From: Streptomyces sp. AV19
Lineage (GTDB): Bacteria > Actinomycetota > Actinomycetes > Streptomycetales > Streptomycetaceae
NCBI RefSeq assembly: GCF_015999245.1
Contig: NZ_JAEAMR010000022.1
Span: 823,354 to 887,353, forward strand
Length of the DNA: 64,000 nt
Reading direction: 5' to 3'
The position numbers and the translations under genes are program-made. Of this stretch, positions 23,143 through 30,652 are shown one piece after another. The number at the start of each line of letters is the position of its first letter. The stretch's first letter is position 1. The notes beneath the pieces are model-generated. The model was not told the origin of the DNA. It was given only the letters and a program-made list of their open reading frames with translations, and made no database searches.

Positions 23143-24354
23143 CTACTCCGGGAGCCCGACGGCGATCGGGTTGCGCGGCTTCCCGCCGAGCAGCACGGCT
23201 CCGGAGGACTGGAGGATCTGGTCCTGCACGGTGGCGTGCTGGCACATGGTGTAGAGGTCGCGCAGGTGCCGGTCGAGCGGCGAGGGCCGGTAGACCGCCG
23301 ACGTGGTGACCAGGTCGAAGAGCCGGCCGACGAAGCCGCGGACGGTGCGGAAGGCGTTGACGCGGGCGAGGGCCGCCGACACCCGGTCGTCGGGGGTCAG
23401 TCGCTCGCCCCGGGTGAGCAGGTCCCACTGGCGCTCCAGCGTGCCGTAGACCGCGTGCCGGGCGGCCAGCAGCTCCATCTCGGCCTGGGCGACGGCCATC
23501 TGGACGCGGTACTCCTCCGGCCAGGGGGTGAGGCTCTGGCCGTCGACGCGGGTGGCGGCCATCGCGCGGACGTGGTCGAGGGCGGCCCGGCCGACGCCGA
23601 GGGCGACACCGGGCATGGTGCGCAGGATCGCGTCGGGCTCGGCCTCGGGGCCGGGGACGACGGGGTTGGCGAAGCTGAGGGTGTGCTCCTCGGGGACGAA
23701 GATCCCGTCGGCCGCGTAGTCCCGGCTGCCGCTGCCCGCCAGTCCCGTGCTGTGCCAGGTGTCGATCACCTCGAACTGCTCGGGGCGGCCCACGACGATG
23801 CGCCAGTGGGCGCGGCCGCCGCGCGGGCCGGGGTTGGGCTCCGGCTTGCCGTCGGCGTCATGGACGAGGACGCCGGCGATGACCCGGTCGGCGTGGGTGA
23901 TGGCGCTGCCGAACTGCCAGCGGCCGGTGACCTTGAAGCCGCCGGGGACCCGCTCGGCACGTCCCCGGGGCGGGATCGCGCCCGCGGTGATCATGTCGAG
24001 TCCGGGGAACAGCTCGCGGGCCGCGTCCTCGGCCAGGTAGGCGGCGAAGATGCCGCTGTCCATCCCGACCATGGCGCACCAGGCGGCCGAGGCGTCGCCG
24101 GTGGCGAGGGCCTCGATGACCTCGGTCCGCTCGGCGGGGGTCATCACCGGGCCCTGCCATGCCTTCGGGTAGGCCATGCGGAAGACGCCGGTGGCGCGCA
24201 GGAGTTCCACGACGTCGTCGGGGAGCCTCCGGGCCTGTTCTATCTCCTCGGAGCGGGCCGCCAGCAGCGGGGCGGCCTCCTTGGCCCGGCGGAGGATCTC
24301 CTCGCCGGTCAGCGGGGCGCGGGACGTCCCGGGCGCGATGTCTGTCACGGGCAT
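23143..24354 (-). CDS. Acyl-CoA dehydrogenase-fold flavoprotein (group D monooxygenase-like)
   Basis: A 403-residue protein from ATG 24354. The all-alpha N-terminal and beta middle domains of the ACAD fold are clear (ALATGDASAAWCAMVGMDS, GGFKVTGRWQFGSAITHAD, TWHSTGLAGSGSRDYA). The sequence is closest in pattern to HsaA/HpaB-type flavin-dependent hydroxylases rather than true dehydrogenases; the usual catalytic Glu segment is not evident. It is the last gene of the minus-strand cluster, 52 bp after the ThyX-like gene. A likely role is oxidation or desaturation of the ACP-bound product. Confidence 0.8.
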   Translation of the reverse strand: MPVTDIAPGTSRAPLTGEEILRRAKEAAPLLAARSEEIEQARRLPDDVVELLRATGVFRMAYPKAWQGPVMTPAERTEVIEALATGDASAAWCAMVGMDSGIFAAYLAEDAARELFPGLDMITAGAIPPRGRAERVPGGFKVTGRWQFGSAITHADRVIAGVLVHDADGKPEPNPGPRGGRAHWRIVVGRPEQFEVIDTWHSTGLAGSGSRDYAADGIFVPEEHTLSFANPVVPGPEAEPDAILRTMPGVALGVGRAALDHVRAMAATRVDGQSLTPWPEEYRVQMAVAQAEMELLAARHAVYGTLERQWDLLTRGERLTPDDRVSAALARVNAFRTVRGFVGRLFDLVTTSAVYRPSPLDRHLRDLYTMCQHATVQDQILQSSGAVLLGGKPRNPIAVGLPE

Positions 24355-24406
24355 CGTGTCATCACTTTCCGACGTAGCGTCATATAGGTCTTGATATGGG
24401 AGGGGT

Positions 24407-25204
24407 TCAGACCTTGCGCCAGCGGGGCACCCACGCCCCGTCCTCGACCTGGAAGTCGGAGAAGAGCGCCGGGGCCTCGGCGCGTACGATCTCCCCGATC
24501 CGGCCGAAGACCAGCCGGATCTCCTCCTCGGCGCCGGGCGCGGTGCGCGCCTCGATCAGATGGCGCAGGGTGCGGACGTTCGCGGTCCACGCCAGCCCGG
24601 TGGCCACTCCCTCGGGGGCGAAGCGCCGCATGAACGACGTCTTGTGCTTCTTGTCGCCGAAGCGGCGGCCGTCCTCGTCCAGCCGGAAGTGTTCGGCCAT
24701 CCAGCCCTGGAACTCCTCCATCCGCTCCAGCAGTTCGGTGGCGCGCTCCATGAGCTCCGGGTCCTCGCGCGCCCAGCCGGGGAACCAGAAGGGCAGTTCC
24801 TGGAGGCGGACGAAGCGCAGGGACTCCTGGGAGACGGCCACTCCGGCGCGGTGCCGGGCCAGTTCGTGGGTGAGGACCCGGCTGACGTGGTGCAGGACGA
24901 AGGTGAAGCTCACGTGTTCCAGGACGGAACCGTGCATGCTGGAGAGGATGTTGGCCAGGTAGGCGTCCTGGTCGGTGCGGATCCGGGTCACGTTGGGGTT
25001 GAGTCCCGGCTCCCATGACCGGTAGCAGATCCGCCCGGCGAACTCGGCGAGGTTCTGCGGGTCGTTGAGCACGCCGTCCAGCTCGCCCCGGTCCAGCCGG
25101 GCCAGCCAGTCGCCGCCGCCCACCTCCTCCAGGTAGGCCGCGAGGGCCGGGTAGTCGATGCCGGGGCGGGCGACGAGGAAGACTTCCGGTTCAACGGGCT
25201 TCAT
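24407..25204 (-). CDS. ThyX-family flavin-dependent thymidylate synthase homologue in a biosynthetic cluster
   Basis: 265 residues from ATG 25204. The family motif RHRx8S is present (RHRAGVAVSQESLRF; RHR at 117-119, Ser at 128), along with MHGSVLEHVSFTFVLHHVSR and the C-terminal LAWTANVRTLRHLIEAR. In housekeeping actinobacterial ThyX the motif interior is WSYNEES; here it is VAVSQES, so the nucleotide-binding Ser and Asn-Glu positions differ. A long N-terminal extension (~45 residues) is also atypical. It sits between FabG- and ACAD-like genes, so I infer a tailoring role (flavin/folate-dependent methylation or reduction) rather than dTMP supply. PolB in polyoxin biosynthesis is a precedent for ThyX recruitment. 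Confidence 0.8.
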   Translation of the reverse strand: MKPVEPEVFLVARPGIDYPALAAYLEEVGGGDWLARLDRGELDGVLNDPQNLAEFAGRICYRSWEPGLNPNVTRIRTDQDAYLANILSSMHGSVLEHVSFTFVLHHVSRVLTHELARHRAGVAVSQESLRFVRLQELPFWFPGWAREDPELMERATELLERMEEFQGWMAEHFRLDEDGRRFGDKKHKTSFMRRFAPEGVATGLAWTANVRTLRHLIEARTAPGAEEEIRLVFGRIGEIVRAEAPALFSDFQVEDGAWVPRWRKV

Positions 25205-25229
25205 TTTCTTGCCTGTTCTCTCTCACGAC

Positions 25230-25312
25230 CTCGGACTCACGGCCTCGGATCACGACTTCGGACTCACGGCCTCGGACTCACGGCCTCGGACTCACGGCCT
25301 CGGACTCACGGC
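25230..25312. repeat. 14-bp tandem repeat between SDR and thyX-like genes
   Basis: The unit CTCGGACTCACGGC occurs at 25230-25243, 25271-25284, 25285-25298 and 25299-25312, with a one-base variant at 25257-25270 and a 13-bp degenerate copy at 25244-25256. The array starts at the SDR stop codon and fills most of the 109-bp spacer. Confidence 0.9.
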
Positions 25313-25313
25313 C

Positions 25314-26054
25314 TCAGACGACCAGTCCGCCGTCCACGCCCAGGACCTGGCCGGTGATGTAGGCGGCGCGGTCCGAGACGAGGAAGGACACCAGGTCGGC
25401 CACCTCGTCACAGGTGCCGAACCGGGACAGCGGGATCCGGCTCAGGTACTTCTTCTTGATGCGCTCGGGGACGCCCTCGGTCATCTCCGTCTCGATGAAG
25501 CCGGGCGTCACCGTGTTGGCCCGGACTCCGAAGGAGCCGTACTCCTTGGCGACGGAGCGGGTGAAGCCGATGATCCCGGCCTTGGAGGCGGCGTAGTTGG
25601 CCTGCCCGGCGCTGCCGTACAGCCCGGCGAGCGAGGAGAGGGTGACCACGGCACCGGCCCGGCGGCGGGCCATCCGCTCGACGACGGGCCGGCAGAGGTG
25701 GTAGGTGCCATCGAGGTTGGTGCGCAGCACCTCGTTCCAGTGGGCGTCCTCCATCGTCGCCAGGGCCTTGTCCCGGGTGATGCCGGCGGCGGTCACCACG
25801 GCGGCGACGGGCCCGAGTTCGTCCTCGGCGGCGGCGACGAAGGACCGGCACGCGTCGGCGTCGGCGACGTCGGCCCGCCGGGCGAGGACGCGGGCGCCGT
25901 GCGCGGCGGCGGCGCGCTCGGTCCGTTCGGCCTCGGCGGAGCGCGAGCGGAAGCAGAAGGCGACGTCGAAGCCGTCCCGGGCGAGGCGCTCGACGACCGC
26001 GGCGCCGATTCCCCGGGAGCCCCCGGAGACCACGGCCACCGGCCGCGCGCTCAC
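25314..26054 (-). CDS. FabG-like 3-ketoacyl-ACP reductase
   Basis: A 246-residue SDR from GTG 26054, overlapping the ACP stop by 4 bp. The nucleotide motif VVSGGSRGIGAAVVERLA, the AAGI equivalent of the NNAG motif (VVTAAGITRD), the catalytic SSLAGLYGSAGQANYAASKAG with Ser-Tyr-Lys intact, and TPGFIETEMTEGVPERIKKKYL are typical of FabG/type II PKS ketoreductases. It would reduce the beta-keto group made by the cluster ketosynthase. Confidence 0.92.
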   Translation of the reverse strand: MSARPVAVVSGGSRGIGAAVVERLARDGFDVAFCFRSRSAEAERTERAAAAHGARVLARRADVADADACRSFVAAAEDELGPVAAVVTAAGITRDKALATMEDAHWNEVLRTNLDGTYHLCRPVVERMARRRAGAVVTLSSLAGLYGSAGQANYAASKAGIIGFTRSVAKEYGSFGVRANTVTPGFIETEMTEGVPERIKKKYLSRIPLSRFGTCDEVADLVSFLVSDRAAYITGQVLGVDGGLVV

Positions 26055-26308
26055 GCCGCCGATCCCTCGGCCAGCAGCGACTCGATGAGGATCCGCAGGT
26101 CGGCGAGGGTGCGCAGGGAGCCGAGGGCGGCGTCCCGGACGGCGACGCCGTACCGCTTCTCGACCCGGGAGGAGACCTCCAGCAGGGCGAGGGAGTCCAT
26201 TTCGAGGTCGTCGGTGAAGTGGGCGTCGTCCGCCACGTCCCCGGGCTCCAGCTCCAGCGAGCCGGCGACGATCGCACGCAGGTCGTCGATGTCCACGACA
26301 GCGGCCAC
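26051..26308 (-). CDS. Acyl carrier protein
   Basis: An 85-residue ACP from ATG 26308. The phosphopantetheine site is DLEMDSLALLEV (Ser39), within an acidic four-helix pattern. It overlaps the downstream reductase gene by 4 bp, and a 56-bp spacer with tandem repeats separates it from the KSbeta-like gene. It is one of two carrier domains in the cluster; the other is fused to the ligase. This suggests separate carriers for starter and extension. Confidence 0.93.
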   Translation of the reverse strand: MAAVVDIDDLRAIVAGSLELEPGDVADDAHFTDDLEMDSLALLEVSSRVEKRYGVAVRDAALGSLRTLADLRILIESLLAEGSAA

Positions 26309-26324
26309 GGTGGGGTCCTTTCAG

Positions 26325-26379
26325 TTGCTGATCAATTGCTGCTCAACTGCTGTTCAGTTGCTGCTCAGTTGCTGTGTCG
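26325..26379. repeat. 11-bp tandem repeat at the KSbeta-like stop codon
   Basis: Five consecutive units: TTGCTGATCAA (26325), TTGCTGCTCAA (26336), CTGCTGTTCAG (26347), TTGCTGCTCAG (26358) and TTGCTGTGTCG (26369). The KSbeta-like stop codon (26365-26367) lies in the fourth unit. The 11-bp period is about one helical turn. Confidence 0.85.
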
Positions 26380-27297
26380 TTCGGCGGTGAGGAGGAGGGC
26401 GGCGGCCGCGTCGTCGGTGGCGGTGCCGCCCGTGACGGCGAGGACGGCGCCGGTTCCGCGGGCCCGGAGGCGGTCGGCGCCGGCGGCGCACTGCAGGACG
26501 CCGAGGGCGCCGGAGCAGTCGCCGAGCCGGTCGGTCAGATCCACGTGGCCCGCGGCCAGGCGCAGTTGGACGGGTACGGGCGTCCGGGACTCGGTGGCGG
26601 CGACGGTGCGCGCGGCGTCGGCGCCGCGGGCGTACGCGGAGACGACGGCGTGCGCGCCGGCGCCGCGCGCCGCGGCGTCGGCCGCGCTCTCCAGCACCAC
26701 GGCGGCGGTGACGTCGCGCGGCTCCTGCCCGAGGAGCTTGCCGACGGGCCCGGCGGCCGGTTCGACGCCGACGACGACGGCCCGCCGGCAGCGGCCGGCG
26801 AGGATCAGGTGGCAGGCCCAGTGCACCGCGTCGAGGCCGCTGGTGGCGCCGTTGCAGACGGTGAGGTTGGGGCCGCGCAGGCCGTGGCGGATGGCGATCC
26901 AGCCGGCGACGACGTTGCTGGAGGTCTGCGGGAGGCCGAGCGGGCTGAGCCCGGTGACGGTCTCGCGGGCGATGGTGTCGGTGAACTCGCAGGCGGTCTC
27001 CAGCGTGCCGAGGTTGGAGCTGACGACCACGGCCGTGGCCTCGCCCGCCCCCCGGTACGCCCCGTCGCCGTCGAGGAGTCCGGCGTCGGCGAGGGCCGCG
27101 TCACAGGCGCGCAGGGCGAGCCGGGAGGCGCGGTCCTTGCCGCGCATGTCCTTGCCCTTCAGGGCGGTTGCGGGGTCGAAGCCGCCTTCCGCCGGCGGCT
27201 CGTCGGCGAGCAGGTCGAGCGGCCGGGCCAGCCCCGGGACGGCCAGTCCGGTGCCGGTGACGACGATCCGCCGGCCGCCCGGCGCGTGCCGCTTCAC
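26365..27297 (-). CDS. Ketosynthase-like protein without active-site Cys (KSbeta/chain-length-factor-like)
   Basis: A 310-residue thiolase-fold protein from GTG 27297, overlapping the ketosynthase stop by 4 bp. Around the nucleophile the sequence is GPNLTVCNGATSGLDAVHWA. Aligned to ..CATGLDA, the Cys position is Ala151, while a Cys sits three residues upstream. The protein is ~100 residues shorter than a normal KS and lacks a clear C-terminal His/Lys triad. It is most likely the non-catalytic partner of the adjacent KS, analogous to KSbeta/CLF of type II PKS. The C-terminal residues (ERHSN) come from the tandem repeat. Confidence 0.8.
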   Translation of the reverse strand: MKRHAPGGRRIVVTGTGLAVPGLARPLDLLADEPPAEGGFDPATALKGKDMRGKDRASRLALRACDAALADAGLLDGDGAYRGAGEATAVVVSSNLGTLETACEFTDTIARETVTGLSPLGLPQTSSNVVAGWIAIRHGLRGPNLTVCNGATSGLDAVHWACHLILAGRCRRAVVVGVEPAAGPVGKLLGQEPRDVTAAVVLESAADAAARGAGAHAVVSAYARGADAARTVAATESRTPVPVQLRLAAGHVDLTDRLGDCSGALGVLQCAAGADRLRARGTGAVLAVTGGTATDDAAAALLLTAERHSN

Positions 27298-28427
27298 CGG
27301 GCCGCCTCCACGATCGCCACCGCGTTGATGCCGCCGAAGCCGAAGGCGTCGATCTGGGCCGTGGTGACCGGGGCCGCGGCCGCCCGGTCCCGGACGAGGC
27401 CGAGGCCGGCGGCCTCGGGGATGGGTTCGGTGAGGCCGAGCACGGGCGGGACGGTGCCGCGCAGCATCGCCTGCACGGCCATCACCAGGCTCAGCAGCCC
27501 CGAACCGCCCAGCGTGTGGCCGGTCATGGACTTGATCGCCGTCATCAGCGGCCCGGGCCCGGCGCCCCGGAACACCTCGGCGAGGACGGCCGCCTCGGTC
27601 TCGTCGTTGCGCGGGGTGCCGCTGCCGTGCAGCATCACCAGGTCGATGTCGGCGGCCCGGACGGAGGCCCGTTCGTGGGCCTCCAGGACCGCCGCCCGGA
27701 TCCCGGCGGGGTCGGGGGCGGTGGCGTGGTGGGCGTCGCAGTTCATGCTGACGGCCCGGACCCGGGCCTGCGGGGGCGGCCCGCCGGTGCCCGCGCGCCG
27801 GACGACGACGGCGACGGCGCCCTCGCCCATCAGCATCCCCCGGTGCGAGACGTCGAAGGGGCGCAGCGCCTCGGGGGTCTCGTTCTGGACGCGGTCGAGC
27901 GTGCCGAAGGCGCTCTCGGTGACCGCGTCGGTGCCGGCGACGACGACGGTGTCGGCGGCGCCGAGTTCGATCATGTCGGTGGCCATGCCCAGCGCGTAGA
28001 GGGAGGCGGAGCAGGCGTTGGCGAAGGTGTAGGTGGTGGCGGCGCCGAAGGCCGCGCGCAGCGCCCCGCCGAAGTGGAAGTCGGCGGCCGTGACGGCGGC
28101 GCCCCGGGTCCACCAGAGTTCCGCGCTGCGCTGTTCGCGCATGGTGGTGCCGACGAGGACGGGGACGCGGGAGAGGTCCTCGGGCAGGCCGGCCTCGGCG
28201 AGAGCCTGGCGGATCGCGTGGATCAGCCAGGTGGTGGCGCGCAGCGGTTCGTCCTCGCCGTCGGGGCGGTCGTCGATCTCGTAGGCGTACCGGGTCCGGT
28301 ACTTGTCGTGGTCGAAGGCCCGGAGCGGGGCGCGGGTCTCCTGCCCGGCGCAGAGCGCGTCGAAGATCCGGCCGGGGGTGCCGCCGATGTTGGCGACGGC
28401 CCCGGTGCCGGTGATGTTCCAGGTCAC
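27294..28427 (-). CDS. Beta-ketoacyl synthase (KSalpha-like)
   Basis: A 377-residue ketosynthase from GTG 28427; its start overlaps the ligase stop by one base (TAGTG). The catalytic triad is present: Cys139 in TFANACSASLYALG, His267 in LHGSGTPRNDETEAA, and Lys299/His304 in AIKSMTGHTLGGSG. The C-terminal DAFGFGGINAVAIVE is standard. It would perform decarboxylative condensation on the ACP-bound starter. No malonyl transferase is encoded here, so the fatty-acid FabD would be shared. Confidence 0.93.
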   Translation of the reverse strand: MTWNITGTGAVANIGGTPGRIFDALCAGQETRAPLRAFDHDKYRTRYAYEIDDRPDGEDEPLRATTWLIHAIRQALAEAGLPEDLSRVPVLVGTTMREQRSAELWWTRGAAVTAADFHFGGALRAAFGAATTYTFANACSASLYALGMATDMIELGAADTVVVAGTDAVTESAFGTLDRVQNETPEALRPFDVSHRGMLMGEGAVAVVVRRAGTGGPPPQARVRAVSMNCDAHHATAPDPAGIRAAVLEAHERASVRAADIDLVMLHGSGTPRNDETEAAVLAEVFRGAGPGPLMTAIKSMTGHTLGGSGLLSLVMAVQAMLRGTVPPVLGLTEPIPEAAGLGLVRDRAAAAPVTTAQIDAFGFGGINAVAIVEAAR

Positions 28428-30238
28428 TACCGCTTCACCCGTTCCTTGAGCCGGTGTTCCCCGGCGTCTTCCTCAAGTGCCCTGAGCCGGAAGGCGGCCA
28501 GCTTGCCGGTGGAGGTGACGGGGAGTTCGGTGAGGAACTCCACGCGGGCCGGGCGCTTGTAGGGGGCGAGCCGCCCGCGGAGGGCGGCGGTGATGGCGCG
28601 GCGGACGGCCGCCGTGTCGGCGCCGGGCGCGGGAACGGCGTACAGCACGGCCTGTTGGAGGCCGTCGCCGTCGGTGGTGCCGACGACCACGCACTCCTTG
28701 ACGCCGGCCACCTCGCGGGCGACGGCCTCGATCTCGCCGGGGACGACCTTGTAGCCGCCGAGGTTGAGCAGGTCGTCGGCGCGGCACAGGTGCACGACGG
28801 TGCCGTCGTCCCGGCGTACGGCGATGTCGCCGGTGTAGACGCCGCCGTCGGCGAAGGTGCGGGCGGCGGCGTCCGGGCGGCCGATGTAGCCGAGGGCGAC
28901 GGTGGGGCCGGCGATGTGCAGCCGCCCTTCGGTGCCGTCGGGGACGGGCCGGCCGTCGGCGTCGCGGACGGTGGCGGTGACCCCGGGGACGGGGAGGCCG
29001 ATGGTGCCGGGCATCGGGCGGCCGGGCGGGGTGGCCACGACGATGTGCAGGACCTCGGTGGCGCCCAGGCCGTTGACGAGTTCGGCGCCGAAGGCGGTGC
29101 GGACGCGCTCGCCGAGCGGGGCGGCGAGGTGCTCGCCGGCGGCCACGCACAGCCGTACGGTCCCGGCGGGCACGCCGCCGGCGTCGGCGAGGGCGGCGTA
29201 CAGCCGGGGCACCGACCACAGCACCGTCGGCCGGTGCCGGCCGACGGCGGCGGTGACGGAGTGGACGTCGACGGCGCCGCGCAGCAGGACGGTGCGGGCG
29301 CCGGCGGCGAGCGGGTAGAGCACGGTGCTGCCGAAGCCGTAGCCGAAGGACATGCGGGCCGTGGACAGGACGGTGTCGTCCTCCCGCAGGCCGAGCACGG
29401 AGCCGAAGCCGGCGAGGGCCGCGGTGAGCGCGCCGGCCCGGTGCCGGACTCCCTTGAGCAGGCCGGTGCTTCCGGAGGTGTACTGGACGAGGGCCTCGCG
29501 GCCCTCGGGCCAGGTGACGGGGGGCGGGCCGTCGGCGGGCGCGTCGCCGTCGAGCGCGGCCCTGACGTCCGCGCCGCGGATCAGCGGCAGGCCGCCGAGG
29601 AGGGCTTCGAGGGCCTGTTGCCGCTTGGGTGTCGCGTCGAGGTGGACGACGGCGGCGGCGCAGTCGGCGGCGACGTGGCGGACCTCGTCGTCGGTGAGCA
29701 TGGGGCTGATCACGACCGGGACGCAGCCGTGCCACCACAGGCCGAGGACGGCGGTGACGGTGGCGACGGAGTCGTCGGCGACGATCAGCCCCCGGGTGCC
29801 GGACGGGACGCCCGCGCCCGCCAGTTGACCGGCGTAGCGGGCGGCGGCGGTGTGCAGCCGTGCGTAGGAGACGTCACCGGCGTCGGGGTCGGTGCAGGCG
29901 GTCCGGTCGCCCCGGCCCCGGGCGAGGTGCCCGCCCAGCAGTAGTCCGACCGGGTCGACGCCGGTGCCGGCCGCCGCGTCCAGGCGTTCGCGCAGGACGG
30001 CGGCGGACTCCTCGACGCTGCGCATGAGCGCGGCCTCGTCGGCGCCGAGGGTCAGGCGGAACTCCTTCTCGGCCCGGACGACGATCTCCGTCTTCTCCAG
30101 CGAGTCGAGGGCGAGGTCCTCGAAGAAGAGCGCGTCGTCCTCGACGGCCTCCGGTGCGGTCTCCAGGACGCCGGCGACGATCGCGCGGAGCCTGTCGAGC
30201 ACATCGTCGGCGGGTGGGAATCCGGATAAGTCAGACAT
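28427..30238 (-). CDS. ACP-adenylate ligase fusion (starter loading)
   Basis: 603 residues from ATG 30236-30238. Residues ~12-90 are an ACP (FFEDLALDSLEKTEIV, Ser46). Residues ~105-590 are an ANL-superfamily ligase of the benzoate-CoA ligase type: LVQYTSGSTGLLKGVRHR (P-loop), GATEVL, YTGDIAVRRDDG, LNLGGYKVVPGEIEAVA and a C-terminal LPVTSTGKLAAFRLR with the catalytic Lys. It would adenylate a carboxylic (probably aryl) acid and load it onto the fused or separate ACP. Codon 4 is TTA (30227-30229), implying bldA dependence. It is the first gene of the minus-strand operon. Confidence 0.9.
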   Translation of the reverse strand: MSDLSGFPPADDVLDRLRAIVAGVLETAPEAVEDDALFFEDLALDSLEKTEIVVRAEKEFRLTLGADEAALMRSVEESAAVLRERLDAAAGTGVDPVGLLLGGHLARGRGDRTACTDPDAGDVSYARLHTAAARYAGQLAGAGVPSGTRGLIVADDSVATVTAVLGLWWHGCVPVVISPMLTDDEVRHVAADCAAAVVHLDATPKRQQALEALLGGLPLIRGADVRAALDGDAPADGPPPVTWPEGREALVQYTSGSTGLLKGVRHRAGALTAALAGFGSVLGLREDDTVLSTARMSFGYGFGSTVLYPLAAGARTVLLRGAVDVHSVTAAVGRHRPTVLWSVPRLYAALADAGGVPAGTVRLCVAAGEHLAAPLGERVRTAFGAELVNGLGATEVLHIVVATPPGRPMPGTIGLPVPGVTATVRDADGRPVPDGTEGRLHIAGPTVALGYIGRPDAAARTFADGGVYTGDIAVRRDDGTVVHLCRADDLLNLGGYKVVPGEIEAVAREVAGVKECVVVGTTDGDGLQQAVLYAVPAPGADTAAVRRAITAALRGRLAPYKRPARVEFLTELPVTSTGKLAAFRLRALEEDAGEHRLKERVKR

Positions 30239-30652
30239 GGGCGCCCCCTTGGAGGTATGTCACGTCCACTGGTGCTGGCTCGGAAAAAGTCGATCGATGG
30301 CAGGACGTGGACGACCACGGCGCCGCTCACGATTGCTGACGTCGCTGAACGCACATACGCCGCCAACGCACACACACGTCATTGAACGCACACACGTTCC
30401 AGCGCAGAGTAGCCGCGCTCACCGCCGCGGAACACCAACACGCCTCGGAACAAAGGGAATCGGCCATGCCGGGTGGCCGGTTCCGCGCGGTCGGCCCGTA
30501 CTCACAGGTCACACAATGCGCGTAAACCGGCCGCGCTCCGACGAACGGCCGGAACATGATCAACTACCGCCGCAATCAAGCGGATTCGGGCAAATCAACC
30601 GGGGGCTCCCGGTGCTAATGTCTCGGCGTCTCCGCCCCGAATACGCCTACCC
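30239..30652. promoter_or_regulatory. Bidirectional promoter region of the biosynthetic cluster
   Basis: A 414-bp gap between divergent ligase genes, visibly more A/T-rich than its surroundings. It contains three similar boxes: GAACGCACATACG (30347-30359), CAACGCACACACACG (30364-30378) and GAACGCACACACG (30384-30396), starting 17 and 20 bp apart, which could bind a pathway regulator. A -10-like TAATGT lies at ~30616 before the plus-strand gene. No ORF is convincing. Confidence 0.55.

Noticed and set aside
25230..25312. Possible CRISPR array
   Set aside because: The 14-bp units are directly adjacent without spacers and no cas genes are nearby; it is a simple tandem repeat.
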